The position numbers were made by a program, and so were the translations under genes. Positions 42,011 to 51,231 of a DNA stretch of 64,000 bases are shown in pieces. The notes beneath the pieces are model-generated. The model was not told where the DNA came from. It ran no database searches and worked only from the letters and a program-made list of their open reading frames with translations. The stretch spans positions 122,842-186,841 of the forward strand of contig CAKQME010000002.1 in assembly GCA_934254815.1 (NCBI GenBank). Direction: 5' to 3'. Source of the stretch: an uncultured Clostridia bacterium. Its GTDB lineage: Bacteria > Bacillota > Clostridia > Christensenellales > Borkfalkiaceae. The stretch's first letter is position 1; each line of letters starts with the position of its first letter.

Positions 42011-42057
42011 TAAACCCCGAAAGTAAAATTTTTAACCGTTTACTTTCGGGGTTTATT
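42011..42057. terminator. Bidirectional terminator
   Basis: AAACCCCGAAAGTAAA and its perfect complement around an 11-base loop, between the truncated integrase and the sigma-like gene. Confidence 0.85.
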
Positions 42058-42097
42058 GTGCTACGCTGCCCACAACGAACCAAGGCGAAATAAAAAG

Positions 42098-42780
42098 TTA
42101 CGGTTCATAGTCGAACTTCTTAATTTCTTCGATTTGAATTTCGGTATTTTGTTCGAGATGAGTGTAAATCGTAGAAGTTATGCTCGTGTCGGCAGAGTGT
42201 CCAACCCAAAGAGAGACGATTTCCCTCTGAATACCGCATTCGCGGCAACGGGTAACGAACGTATGTCTTAAATCGTGAGTATGATGCCCGGGCAATAAAT
42301 CTTTTATATGCCGACCTATCGTATCGGCGGACGTTTTTCTGAAATGAGACAGAGTAATAAACGGCATAAGCCTTGCGAGATTAGGCGAAACAGGTATTTT
42401 TCTCGGTTTTTCGCCTTTGCCTTGCCGTTGTTTTTCCGTCAAAACGTATATCCAACCGTCTTTTAAGGTAGCGGTTTTAAGTTCGCCTACCCGAAGTCCC
42501 GTATACATTAAGAAAACGTGAATTTGCGAATAAATGCCGCCGTTTTCGATTAAGTCGTTTACAAGTTTTCGTTCTTCGCCTCGGGTCAACGCCGAACCGT
42601 GTTGAATTTCACAAGTCGCGATTTTGACCGTCGTCATAGGGTTTCTCTGAATTTTTCCGTCGGCTCTCGCATACCTGAAAAAGTCCGAGAGCAAAACTTT
42701 GATTTTCTCTGCCTTTCTGAATTTTTCCTGTTCGACAAACTCGTTTATGTAAACTCGGCGACGACGAGCGGAATCGATGA
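42098..42780 (-). pseudogene. Tyrosine integrase, N-terminus lost
   Basis: About 225 codons of a phage-type integrase remain. The catalytic part is intact (TGLRVGEL, HDLRHTFVTR, LWVGHSADTS and the Tyr in STIYTHLE), and part of the N-terminal core-binding domain can still be read upstream of any start codon (VYINEFVEQEKFRKAEKIKV). The open frame then runs into the end of the araC gene with no start codon and no room for the missing domain. So the 5' part was deleted when this DNA joined the AraC locus. It differs clearly from the intact integrase at 35370. Confidence 0.8.
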
Positions 42781-42789
42781 TAATTGCCT

Positions 42790-43599
42790 TTAAAACTCGT
42801 TCGGTATGGAACGTTTGGCTTTGTGAGGGGTTGTTCCGTAATATTTTTTAAATAGTCTGTGGAAATGCGGAATGCTTTCTATTCCGATCTTATCGCAAAT
42901 TTCCCGTATAGTGTAGTTCGTTGCCGAGAGCAGATAATGCGAATAGTTAATTTTCAGTTCGTTGATTTTTTCGGTAAGCGTAACACCGTAATTATCCTTG
43001 AATTTCTTGCTTACGTACGACTTGTTATATCCGAGATGGTCGTATACTTCATCTATCGCGTTGAAATGCGCGAAACACGCCGTCAGAATCATATTGCATC
43101 TAAACATAAATTCGTTATTGATTTCGTTTTTTTCCGCACATGATATTATTGCGGGACCGAGCAGATTTACAACCATGCAATGATTGTATTTTTCCATTTT
43201 CTCGATGTTTTGCGAGGATATGTACGTCGATGTGTTTTCCTCAAAACTTTCCATATTGTTTTTCGAGAATTTATATTGAATAAAATGTTCCTTATTTAGT
43301 TTTTCCAATATTTCTTTATCTACAAAATTACAGCATTTTTCGAATAGCGCAGGCGAAATCATATTATCTCTGTGAAAGCAGGTTTGTCCGGGAATCCTTT
43401 TAAATTCATGCGGAAAGAACGGTGCAACGATAACCGCGTCGCCTGTTTCCATAAGGAATTCCTCACCGTGTATTTTATGATATATGCTGCCCTCTTTTAT
43501 GTAAAAACATTCGTAAAATTCGTGCGAGTGCAAGTGTTCGTCGTTTGACGACGTGAGTATCGTGCTGAAAGGCAGTCCGGACAAGTTTAAAATTTCCAT
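42790..43599 (-). CDS. AraC-family transcriptional regulator
   Basis: A 269-residue regulator with a cupin-like sensor domain (HLHSHEFYECFYIKEGS near 20-36, then GDAVIVAPFFPHEFKRI) and a C-terminal double helix-turn-helix (IDEVYDHLGYNKSYVSKKFKDNYG, then TIREICDKIGIESIPHFHRLFKKYYG), as in sugar-responsive activators. The start at 43599 has a gaggt site seven bases before. It is divergent from the GH106-like gene, and paired AACAAA sites lie between them and again before the second operon, so it probably activates both. Its 3' end touches the truncated integrase. Confidence 0.92.
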   Translation of the reverse strand: MEILNLSGLPFSTILTSSNDEHLHSHEFYECFYIKEGSIYHKIHGEEFLMETGDAVIVAPFFPHEFKRIPGQTCFHRDNMISPALFEKCCNFVDKEILEKLNKEHFIQYKFSKNNMESFEENTSTYISSQNIEKMEKYNHCMVVNLLGPAIISCAEKNEINNEFMFRCNMILTACFAHFNAIDEVYDHLGYNKSYVSKKFKDNYGVTLTEKINELKINYSHYLLSATNYTIREICDKIGIESIPHFHRLFKKYYGTTPHKAKRSIPNEF

Positions 43600-43632
43600 A
43601 GATTTTACCTCGAAACATGTGTGTTTGAAATG

Positions 43633-43661
43633 AGTATATGTCATTTATTTTTAAAAGTCAA
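43633..43661 (-). promoter_or_regulatory. Promoter of the AraC-family gene
   Basis: On the minus strand TTGACT (43656-43661), 17 bases, TATACT (43633-43638). The upstream AraC-type site begins eight bases from its -35 box, so autoregulation is likely. Confidence 0.8.
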
Positions 43662-43668
43662 CAAAAAA

Positions 43669-43733
43669 AACAAATAAAGAGAACATTAAAACAAAAAACA
43701 GATATTGAAAACTCTTTTTATATATGATAAAAT
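43669..43733 (+). promoter_or_regulatory. Activator sites and promoter of the GH106 operon
   Basis: Direct repeats AACAAATAAAGA (43669) and AACAAAAAACAGA (43690) are 21 bp apart, two helical turns; the second abuts TTGAAA (43705-43710), 17 bases, TAAAAT (43728-43733, with an extended TG). The layout is that of class II activation by AraC proteins. A further TATAAT at 43900-43905 could be a second start. Confidence 0.75.
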
Positions 43734-43960
43734 ATACTAAGTCGATTTATAAAAAAGTTCTAAAAGGCAAGTATTATAAGAATTATCGGCGACGAAAGAT
43801 TATAGAAAAAACAACGAAAAACCCGAAGTCGACGGAAACAGCCGTGAGATATATCTTAAAGCCGACGACAAGCGGAATTATTCCAACGTTTTGCCTTTCT
43901 ATAATACCCGTCAACAGTGTGCCGATATGGAAATTAAATTACAAATGCGGTTATATTGAT

Positions 43961-46939
43961 ATGGAATTTATCGAAGAAATAGTTAAAAACGGCGAAAGAA
44001 GCGAGTTTAAGGCGAAACCGTTCTGGTCGCTCAACGGAAAACTCGAAAAAGATGAACTTTCGAGGCAGATAGATGTTTTAAAGAAAATGGGCTTCGGTGG
44101 GGCGTTTCTTCATGCGAGGACGGGGCTTAAAACCGAATATATGGGCGAAGAATGGCTTGACGATCTGGAGTTTTGCGTGGAAGAACTCGAAAAGCGCGAG
44201 ATGGAATCCTGGCTTTACGACGAGGACAGATGGCCTTCCGGAACTTGCGGCGGAACGGTCGCAAAAAAGAAGACGAACAGGCTGAAATCCATCGTTTGTG
44301 ATATTTCCGACCCTTCCGACGGCAAAAATCTCGCCAAGCCAAAGAGGTTTATCGCTTTATTTTCGGTTTTGTTCGACGGAGATCGCCTTGTTTCGTATAA
44401 AAGAGTAAATTCCGCCGAGGAAATCGTCAAGGGCGAAAAAGCAGTATGTTTTTATTGGGCATATATGTTACCGTCAGATTTTTACAACGGATATACATAC
44501 ATAGACACACTGAATAAAAACGCCGTGAAGGATTTTCTGAAAAGCACACACGAGGTTTATAAGGAAAAATTCGGTGAAAAATTCGGAAAAGAGATAAAAG
44601 GAATTTTTCAGGATGAAGTAAATCGCGGTCCGCTTTTCAACGGATTCGTTCTCGGCGATAAAGATTGTCTGAAAAAAGTGCCGTATACTTACAGGTTGTT
44701 CGAAGAGTTCAAAAAAATAAAGAAGTACGACCTGAAAGAACGTCTGCCCGAATTGTATTTCCGATACCTCGGAGAAAATTTCTCGAAAGTCGCGTACGAT
44801 TTTGTAGACGTTCTCATGCAAATGATTCTCGCAAATTTTACCGTGCCGTATGGAAAGTGGTGCAAAGATAACGGGCTTATCGTTACGGGGCATGTTCTGC
44901 ATGAGGATATGTTGTCGTGCCAGACGACGATGATGGGAAGCGTGATGCAGTATTATCGGTATATGGATTACCCCGGAATTGATAATCTCGGCTCGTGCAA
45001 TTATTGTTATGAAGTTCCGAAACTTGCGGCGTCCGTCGCGAAGCAGTTCGGCAAGAAGTTCGTTTTATCCGAAATGTACGGTGTTTCGGGGTGGAGGATG
45101 TCGTTGAACGATTATAAGCACGACGGAGACTGGCAGGCTTTTATGGGGATAACTTTCAGATGCCCGCATTTATCCTGGTATACGATGAAGGGCGAGGCGA
45201 AAAGAGATTGTCCCGCCTCGATAATGAGCCAGTCCGGCTGGTATACGGAATATAAAGCCGTGGAGGAATATTTTTCGAGGCTCGACGCTGTGTTTTCGTG
45301 TTGCGACGAAATGACGGAAAATATGATAATTCACCCTGTTGAATCGGCATGGGGTTTATCTCGTTACGGCGGATATGTCGATTATTTCGGTGTTACGGAC
45401 GACGAATATAAGCGGCTCGAGAAAAATTACAAAGATCTTTTCGGTATGATTCAAAAATGCGGACTCGACGCCGATTACGGAGACGAGGGACTTATAGCCG
45501 AATCGGGACGAGTGGAAAACGGATTGCTTTACATCGGGGAAAAGGGATATAAAAGAGTTGTCGTTTCGGGGCTTGTTACGATAAGGAGTTCCACACTCGC
45601 TCTTTTAAACGAATTCGAAGTGCAAGGCGGAGAGGTTTTATTTATTTCGGAATTTCCGAGATTTATCGACGGAATCAAGGTTACGGACGACAGGTTCTCG
45701 GGACATAAAATTTTGCCGTTAAATGAAAAGATTTTATTCGACAAGCTGAAAGAAACCGACTTTCCAGTGAGGGTTTCGCCGCTTGGATGCGGAGTGTTCG
45801 TAAGGCGGTTAAAAACCGACAAAGGCTATGTCGCCGCGTTTTTAAACAGCGATAAAAAAGCCGGAATAACGGTAAAAATCGCCGTTCCGACAAAGAGAAA
45901 TATTGCGAAATACAACCCGAGGAACGGCCGCATCGAACCTTTAAACTTTATTAGGACGGACGAATGCGTAACGTTTGAATATTCGTTTGCGGGCGGTGAA
46001 GAGTTGCTTGTTTTCGAAACCGATAACCGTTACGTCGCCGAAGAAAAAGCAAAGAAAAAGGAAGTTAAAATCGAGCGGAAAGAGTTCGACTATTCGCTCG
46101 GCGAGGACAATTTTCTTCTTTTGGACAACGCGAGTCTTTATTGCGACGGAACGTGGGACGAACGCGGCTACGTTCTCGGAAAAGACGATAAATTAAGACG
46201 AAAATACGGGTTGAGTCTAAGGTTGGGGGAAATGATTCAGCCGTGGTTCAAAGAAAAATTCGATAAAGAAAACTATAATCGTAAGTATGGCGTTCATGCG
46301 CTTAAATTCGAATTTTTGCTCGAAACGACAGAAATCGGGGAGATATTCCTCGTTGCCGAAACCGATATAGAAAAAGCCGAAACGTTTATAAACGGCGAAA
46401 AGTTTAACGGTAAATGGGAGAAAGGAGACATAGACAATTGTTTTTTGAAGAGCGCGATAGATTCGAAAACGCTTAAACTCGGACGTAACGAGATAGTTAT
46501 AAAGTTTGATTTTGAAGAAAAAATCGACCTCGAAGCGATTTATCTGCAAGGAAAATTCGGCGTTAAACGAGGCAAAACGGATTCCGTCGTAAAGCTTCCC
46601 GAGAAGCTCGGAATCGGAGATATAGCCGACGCGGGCATGCCGTATTACACAGGAACCGTGGAATACGTTATAGAAGTCCCGAAAGGATTTTATGACGTTT
46701 GTTTCGACGAAATCGGCGGCGCGGCGGCAGTCAGAGTGAACGGAATACTCGTCGCTTTCGCTCCGTTTATCGCGACGGATATAAAATCCGACGGCAAGTT
46801 AAAGATAGAATACGTTTTCGGGCGGAACAATTTATTCGGAACGCATGTCGGAGATAATAATTCGACCGGGAAAAGTTTTGTCGCGCAGGGAATGAAAAAA
46901 CTTCCGAAAATATATTTGAAAGAAACAAAAGAGATATAA
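43961..46939 (+). CDS. GH106-like glycoside hydrolase (alpha-L-rhamnosidase type)
   Basis: A 992-residue cytoplasmic protein. The start region is characteristic of GH106 and related enzymes: PFWSLNGKL (20-28), GFGGAFLHARTGL (44-56) and SWLYDEDRWPSG (83-94). The TIM-barrel core runs to about 530 (GIFQDEVNRGP, GHVLHEDM and FVLSEMYGVSGWR carry candidate acidic residues), followed by a domain of glutamine-amidotransferase-like fold and beta domains to the end. GH106 members remove L-rhamnose; the exact sugar here is inferred. The open frame extends upstream to 43724, but that part overlaps the -10 box and has no gene-like composition, so the ATG at 43961 is used even though its ribosome site is poor. 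Three bases separate it from the next gene. Confidence 0.82.
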   Translation: MEFIEEIVKNGERSEFKAKPFWSLNGKLEKDELSRQIDVLKKMGFGGAFLHARTGLKTEYMGEEWLDDLEFCVEELEKREMESWLYDEDRWPSGTCGGTVAKKKTNRLKSIVCDISDPSDGKNLAKPKRFIALFSVLFDGDRLVSYKRVNSAEEIVKGEKAVCFYWAYMLPSDFYNGYTYIDTLNKNAVKDFLKSTHEVYKEKFGEKFGKEIKGIFQDEVNRGPLFNGFVLGDKDCLKKVPYTYRLFEEFKKIKKYDLKERLPELYFRYLGENFSKVAYDFVDVLMQMILANFTVPYGKWCKDNGLIVTGHVLHEDMLSCQTTMMGSVMQYYRYMDYPGIDNLGSCNYCYEVPKLAASVAKQFGKKFVLSEMYGVSGWRMSLNDYKHDGDWQAFMGITFRCPHLSWYTMKGEAKRDCPASIMSQSGWYTEYKAVEEYFSRLDAVFSCCDEMTENMIIHPVESAWGLSRYGGYVDYFGVTDDEYKRLEKNYKDLFGMIQKCGLDADYGDEGLIAESGRVENGLLYIGEKGYKRVVVSGLVTIRSSTLALLNEFEVQGGEVLFISEFPRFIDGIKVTDDRFSGHKILPLNEKILFDKLKETDFPVRVSPLGCGVFVRRLKTDKGYVAAFLNSDKKAGITVKIAVPTKRNIAKYNPRNGRIEPLNFIRTDECVTFEYSFAGGEELLVFETDNRYVAEEKAKKKEVKIERKEFDYSLGEDNFLLLDNASLYCDGTWDERGYVLGKDDKLRRKYGLSLRLGEMIQPWFKEKFDKENYNRKYGVHALKFEFLLETTEIGEIFLVAETDIEKAETFINGEKFNGKWEKGDIDNCFLKSAIDSKTLKLGRNEIVIKFDFEEKIDLEAIYLQGKFGVKRGKTDSVVKLPEKLGIGDIADAGMPYYTGTVEYVIEVPKGFYDVCFDEIGGAAAVRVNGILVAFAPFIATDIKSDGKLKIEYVFGRNNLFGTHVGDNNSTGKSFVAQGMKKLPKIYLKETKEI

Positions 46940-46941
46940 AT

Positions 46942-48051
46942 ATGGAAAAAATAAAAATAAAAATAGGCGAAAGTTTCAAAACGGCTTTTTCCAACGACGC
47001 AGGCGTATTTCAGGACGGCACCGTGCCGCTTTACAGAGACGTTGACGGAAAATTATGGGGAATGAGCGGACATTCGCACATGGGGCATATAGGAATGTTC
47101 TGCGGAATGAATCTGAAAGACATGAAATACATGTATGAAGCGAAGACATCCTTTGAAATCGGCGACGCAGGCTCGGCTTTTGCGGGGGTAAAATACCCCG
47201 AAGGAGTGTTGTCGCGTGGGAGTATATGGCCTTTCGGGCTGTACATCTGCCCCGAAACGCATAGATTTTTTTGCTATTTTCACAACGAAACGGGGTGGAA
47301 TGGTAAAGGTACGGCATACGACGCGTTGGGGCTTTGCAGGCAGCCGAGGTTCGATTCCGATTTCAGACATGTGGGAATGATGCATTCGGACGACGAGGGC
47401 AGAAGCTGGAAATTCGACAGATGGGTGCTTACGGGCGAAGCGGTATGTTTTACGGAAAAATTTGTTCCCGAAGACATAAACGCGAAAGGGCAGAGCGGAG
47501 ACGTGATAAATCTCGGCAGCGGAGATTTTTCATGCTTCGTCGATAAGGAGTTTTTATATTTGTTTTATAACGTGATAACCGTAGATATAAAAAGGGGCGA
47601 GTGGGTTTCATGCGACGTATGCGTTGCGAGAACGAGACTGAGAAAAGACGGAATAATGGGCGATTTCGTGAAGTTTTATAACGGAAGTTTCTCGGAAGCG
47701 GGGAACTTTGGCAAAGAAAGCGCGATCGTGAAAAACGGCTGGCACCCGAGGGTTGCGTTCGACAAACCGAACCGTCGCTACATTATGTGTTACAATCTGT
47801 TTGACAAGACGATAGCCGAAAAATTCGGATTGACGGAACGCATGGTCGTTGCGGAAGGGAAAAGCCTTACCGAATGGGGCGAACCGTCGCCGCTGCTTGA
47901 CAAAACGGGGAAAATTTTCGGCAATCATTATAATGCCATAGTGTCTGCGGAATGCGTCGGGCAGCCGTGTGAATGCAATGAGAAAATCGTCATAATGACC
48001 GGGCATAACGGAACGGACGTGACCGGGTACGACGCGGAGATAGTCGGCTGA
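46942..48051 (+). CDS. Beta-propeller-like glycosidase-fold protein
   Basis: A 369-residue cytoplasmic protein without a signal peptide. It contains sialidase-type box-like segments (SDDEGRSWKFDRW near 135, and repeated strand patterns such as LYLFYNVITV and RYIMCYNLF), as in GH43- or BNR-like five- or six-bladed propellers. No catalytic triad could be fixed. It lies two bases after the GH106-like gene and four bases before the transporter gene, so the three are one operon. It may process the sugar released or bind it. A specific activity is not claimed. Confidence 0.6.
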   Translation: MEKIKIKIGESFKTAFSNDAGVFQDGTVPLYRDVDGKLWGMSGHSHMGHIGMFCGMNLKDMKYMYEAKTSFEIGDAGSAFAGVKYPEGVLSRGSIWPFGLYICPETHRFFCYFHNETGWNGKGTAYDALGLCRQPRFDSDFRHVGMMHSDDEGRSWKFDRWVLTGEAVCFTEKFVPEDINAKGQSGDVINLGSGDFSCFVDKEFLYLFYNVITVDIKRGEWVSCDVCVARTRLRKDGIMGDFVKFYNGSFSEAGNFGKESAIVKNGWHPRVAFDKPNRRYIMCYNLFDKTIAEKFGLTERMVVAEGKSLTEWGEPSPLLDKTGKIFGNHYNAIVSAECVGQPCECNEKIVIMTGHNGTDVTGYDAEIVG

Positions 48052-48055
48052 AAAA

Positions 48056-48925
48056 ATGGGGTATTTATACACTTGCCTCGCAACGCTCAATTATGGTTGC
48101 GGAAATATTGTTTGCGAGGTATACAACAGAAAAGTAAAAGAGGTGAATTCCTTTTGTTATACGATGATGGTTTCCCTCGTCGTGACGTTGTTTTATCTGT
48201 GTTACGGAAAGTTCCGTTTTACTTTCGACAAAACGACGACGATATTCGGCGGGTTGTACGCCGTATGTTACTGCGTATGTACCGTCGCGCTGTTAAAGGC
48301 TTTGAAAATCGGATACGTTTCGCTCACCTCGCTTATATTTTCCTATTCTTTGATACTTCCTGCGCTGTTCGGGATTTTCGCTTATTCGACCAGCCCGTCC
48401 GTCGCGTTTTATTTCGGATTGGCGTTGTTTGCCGTTTCGCTCTTCTTTCTCGGCAAAAAGAAAACGTCAGAAGAGAAAAAGAGTTTTTCCGTAAAATGGC
48501 TGATTTACGTTCTTGCGGCTTTTTTTGCGAACGGCGGCTGTTCGATATTGCAAACGCATCAGCAAAGGCTCTGTAACGGGAATTATAAGAGTGAATTCAT
48601 GCTGACGGCGATGATTATTGTTTTTGTCTTTTGTTTGATAATCACGCTCGTCGGCGTAAAGAAAAACAAAGACGAAATAGCGACTAACGTAACGAAAGGC
48701 TGGTATGCGGCGATAGGTTACGGAGTTATCAACGCCCTTCTGAATTTGTTCGTTATGCTGGCCGTTGCGTATTTATCCCCGGGCGTAGTGTTTCCCGTAA
48801 TCTGCGGAGGAGGGTTGATTCTCACGCTGCTTTTGTCCGTGGCGATTTTCAAAGAAAAATTGAACAGGTATCGGATAATCGGTTTTGTCATCGGAGTTAT
48901 TTCGATCGTCCTGATGAACGTATAA
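48056..48925 (+). CDS. EamA/DMT-family transporter
   Basis: A 289-residue membrane protein with ten predicted helices in two halves, as in EamA (drug/metabolite transporter) carriers. The second half ends with VVFPVICGGGLILTLLLSVAIFKEKLNRYRIIGFVIGVISIVL, the usual 'FxExLtxxxxiGxxLIxxGv' pattern of the family. As the last gene of the GH106 operon it could export or take up a sugar or breakdown product. A hairpin TTATTCCGACG/CGTCGGAGTAA (48950-48976) follows but has no T run. Confidence 0.85.
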   Translation: MGYLYTCLATLNYGCGNIVCEVYNRKVKEVNSFCYTMMVSLVVTLFYLCYGKFRFTFDKTTTIFGGLYAVCYCVCTVALLKALKIGYVSLTSLIFSYSLILPALFGIFAYSTSPSVAFYFGLALFAVSLFFLGKKKTSEEKKSFSVKWLIYVLAAFFANGGCSILQTHQQRLCNGNYKSEFMLTAMIIVFVFCLIITLVGVKKNKDEIATNVTKGWYAAIGYGVINALLNLFVMLAVAYLSPGVVFPVICGGGLILTLLLSVAIFKEKLNRYRIIGFVIGVISIVLMNV

Positions 48926-49044
48926 AAGCGCTCAGAATATTAAATATCGTTATTCCGACGGAAAACGTCGGAGTAATCCGTCGATTTCGGTAATCCCGAT
49001 AAGTTTCTCATCCGAACATGCGTATCCGACAGGAATATATATCA

Positions 49045-49150
49045 TGAGTTTATATCATTTGTTTTTAAAAGGTAACCAAAAAAACAAATAAAGAGAATAT
49101 TAAAACAAAATACAGATATTGAAATCGTCTTTCATATATGATATAATATA
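49045..49150 (+). promoter_or_regulatory. Duplicated AraC-type regulatory region before the surface/ABC operon
   Basis: About 106 bases are strongly alike to 43631-43737, including AACAAATAAAGA (49083) and AACAAAATACAGA (49104) 21 bp apart, TTGAAA (49119-49124), 17 bases and TATAAT (49142-49147). The stretch that holds the divergent araC promoter in the first copy is still recognisable here but its boxes are ruined (AGTTTA, GGTAAC), so this copy was derived from the araC locus. Confidence 0.85.
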
Positions 49151-49183
49151 ATCAACAAAGAACTCATAAAGGAAGGAATTTGT

Positions 49184-51223
49184 ATGGAAAACAAAAAAAT
49201 CAAAAACTTTTTTATGTGCCTTTTGTGCTTTGTCTTCGCGAGTTTTTGCGTTGCCGCGGTTGCTGCCGTAAACGTTGAAAACGCGAGAGCAGAAGGGGTA
49301 GCGACAACCGAAAACATTAAAGAATATACCGTGGGAGCGGTTTCGGTGCATCATCTCTCGACGAACGGCAAGGTGTATGCGATGTTTGTTGACGAAGAAG
49401 GGAACGACTGCGATCTGGGGTATAATAGTTGGGTACCGGTTGACGAATATACCGAAAAATTCGAAGAGTATCTGACGATAAACGGTAAAAAGATGTCCGA
49501 AATCGGAGATGCGTTTATTCAGGGTATGGATATATCCAACGCTCTTTTCTTCGGCGGATTTTATCTCCCCGACGGCGGAAGCATCGTTATACCGAAAGGC
49601 GCGGTTTTTCAGAACGCTTCGGTAAAACTCGTTTTCGACAGAACGTATAAGATTATTTGGGACGAAGACAACGGACAGTATACCGTGGAGGCGGAAGAAA
49701 AAGAAATAACTTTCCCCGATTATCCAATGGAGAAGGGTATGCTTTCGGATTTTACGAAAAGCTCCGTCGCAAGGCTTGCCGGACAGAATTACATAGACGC
49801 CGTACCCGATAAAGAAGGTTGGAATACGAACTATCATTCTTATTTTACGGGCGGTTTCGCAACCGAAGAGGAAGCGCCCGAAGGCTCGACAAACGGCGGC
49901 TATAAGTTTGCCTGGAACACCGTTACAGGTCTGCTTTATCCGTCGATCATGTTTTCTTTCAGAAACGACGTTCCCTTTGCGAGCGACGACGAAATGGTTT
50001 TCAGAATTTATTTCTCCGAAACCGTTGATAAGTCGTTCAATTTCTGGATAACTTCTTCGACGAATCCGAGAGTGTGGGAAGCCGAAAACATGGTGAGCGG
50101 AGTCACGTTGACGATGGGCGGATGGAATGAAATTCGTGTTCCCGTCGGCGATTATCTCGGCAAAGACGGCAAAATCGCTCCGATAGCTTTCACGCTTGCG
50201 TACAATCAGAGTTTCGGACCGAACGAGGACGTTCCCGGCGGATATATCTTTTTCGATACGGTAAAGCTTAGAGAAAGCGTGAAAGTCGTAGACGAAAATT
50301 ATAAAATATACGATATAAGCGAAATAATCCCTTTAAGCGGAGAGAAAACTTACAGCGGCGAGCTTGATTCGTACAGCGATACTTTTGATTATAATAAAGA
50401 TTGCAATATCGCGTTTGCGAGAACCGACAAAACCTTTACCGGCATGAAAGTCAAAATTAAGGTAAGCGATTTAAGCAGATTCTCTTTCTATTTCGTGCTT
50501 AACGGAACCAACAAATATTTCATTGACGGAGGCGTGTTCTTCTGGTTCAACAACGATTCCGTTCTGATAGGAACCGCGACCAAGACATACGTCAGCGAAC
50601 CTTTGCCGAAGAGTATCCGCGCAAACGAAGAGTTTGTCGCGGAAATGACTTGCGCTCCGTATTACGTTGACGGAATAAAGGCAGGCAATTACGTCGCTCT
50701 TAAAATCGACGGCACCGAAATCGGAAAGGGTTGTTACGTTTCTAACGCAAGTTGCAACTTCGGCGGTTGGACGGGTTTATATCTTCATAATACGATGAAA
50801 GGCGTAAACGTGACGGTTGCTCCCGTAACGCAGGCGGCAGAACCCGCTATTTCGCTCGCTCTTTCGACGAGCCTTAACGCGACGAGCATCGCAGTTGGCG
50901 AAAGTCTCGGAACCAAGGTTAAAGTAACGGGTAAACTCTATAAGGCGGACGATATAAAATACGTTATCGTATCCGGCGGCGAATATGCGGAAATCGACGC
51001 CGACGGGTATATAACGGGCAAAGCGGACGGAAAAGTAGTCGTGAAAGCGGTTGCGACGAACGATTTCGGAACGTTTTCGAGCAACGAAATCGAAATAACG
51101 GTCGGCAATGGCGAAGCGCCGAAGAAAAAGGGTTGCGGCTCGTCGGTCGAATCGGGTATTTTCGCTATTCTCGGATTGGCGGGGTTAGCGGCAATCATGA
51201 TAAAAAAACGTAAAGGAGAGTAA
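49184..51223 (+). CDS. Secreted surface protein with BIG2-like domain and Gly/Cys anchor
   Basis: A 679-residue exported protein. Signal peptide at residues 1-37. Two beta-sandwich-like regions follow (about 185-365 and 375-555), the kind seen in carbohydrate-binding or concanavalin-like modules. Residues 565-640 form a bacterial Ig-like (BIG2) domain (SLNATSIAVGESL to GYITGKADGKVVVKAVA). The tail KKKGCGSSVESGIFAILGLA plus KKRKGE is the Gly/Cys motif, helix and basic end shared with the proteins at 24 and 61408. A strong ribosome site (aaggaagg) is present. First gene of the ABC operon, so it probably binds the glycan that the transporter takes up. Confidence 0.75.
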   Translation: MENKKIKNFFMCLLCFVFASFCVAAVAAVNVENARAEGVATTENIKEYTVGAVSVHHLSTNGKVYAMFVDEEGNDCDLGYNSWVPVDEYTEKFEEYLTINGKKMSEIGDAFIQGMDISNALFFGGFYLPDGGSIVIPKGAVFQNASVKLVFDRTYKIIWDEDNGQYTVEAEEKEITFPDYPMEKGMLSDFTKSSVARLAGQNYIDAVPDKEGWNTNYHSYFTGGFATEEEAPEGSTNGGYKFAWNTVTGLLYPSIMFSFRNDVPFASDDEMVFRIYFSETVDKSFNFWITSSTNPRVWEAENMVSGVTLTMGGWNEIRVPVGDYLGKDGKIAPIAFTLAYNQSFGPNEDVPGGYIFFDTVKLRESVKVVDENYKIYDISEIIPLSGEKTYSGELDSYSDTFDYNKDCNIAFARTDKTFTGMKVKIKVSDLSRFSFYFVLNGTNKYFIDGGVFFWFNNDSVLIGTATKTYVSEPLPKSIRANEEFVAEMTCAPYYVDGIKAGNYVALKIDGTEIGKGCYVSNASCNFGGWTGLYLHNTMKGVNVTVAPVTQAAEPAISLALSTSLNATSIAVGESLGTKVKVTGKLYKADDIKYVIVSGGEYAEIDADGYITGKADGKVVVKAVATNDFGTFSSNEIEITVGNGEAPKKKGCGSSVESGIFAILGLAGLAAIMIKKRKGE

Positions 51224-51231
51224 ATAACGAT

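Noticed and set aside
43669..43702. CRISPR-like repeats in the AraC region and elsewhere
   Set aside because: Only two short half-sites 21 bp apart, with no array of spacers; no cas gene occurs in the window.
43724..43960. N-terminal extension of the GH106-like protein
   Set aside because: It starts inside the -10 box, is lysine- and arginine-rich without family resemblance, and the family start motif lies just after the ATG at 43961.
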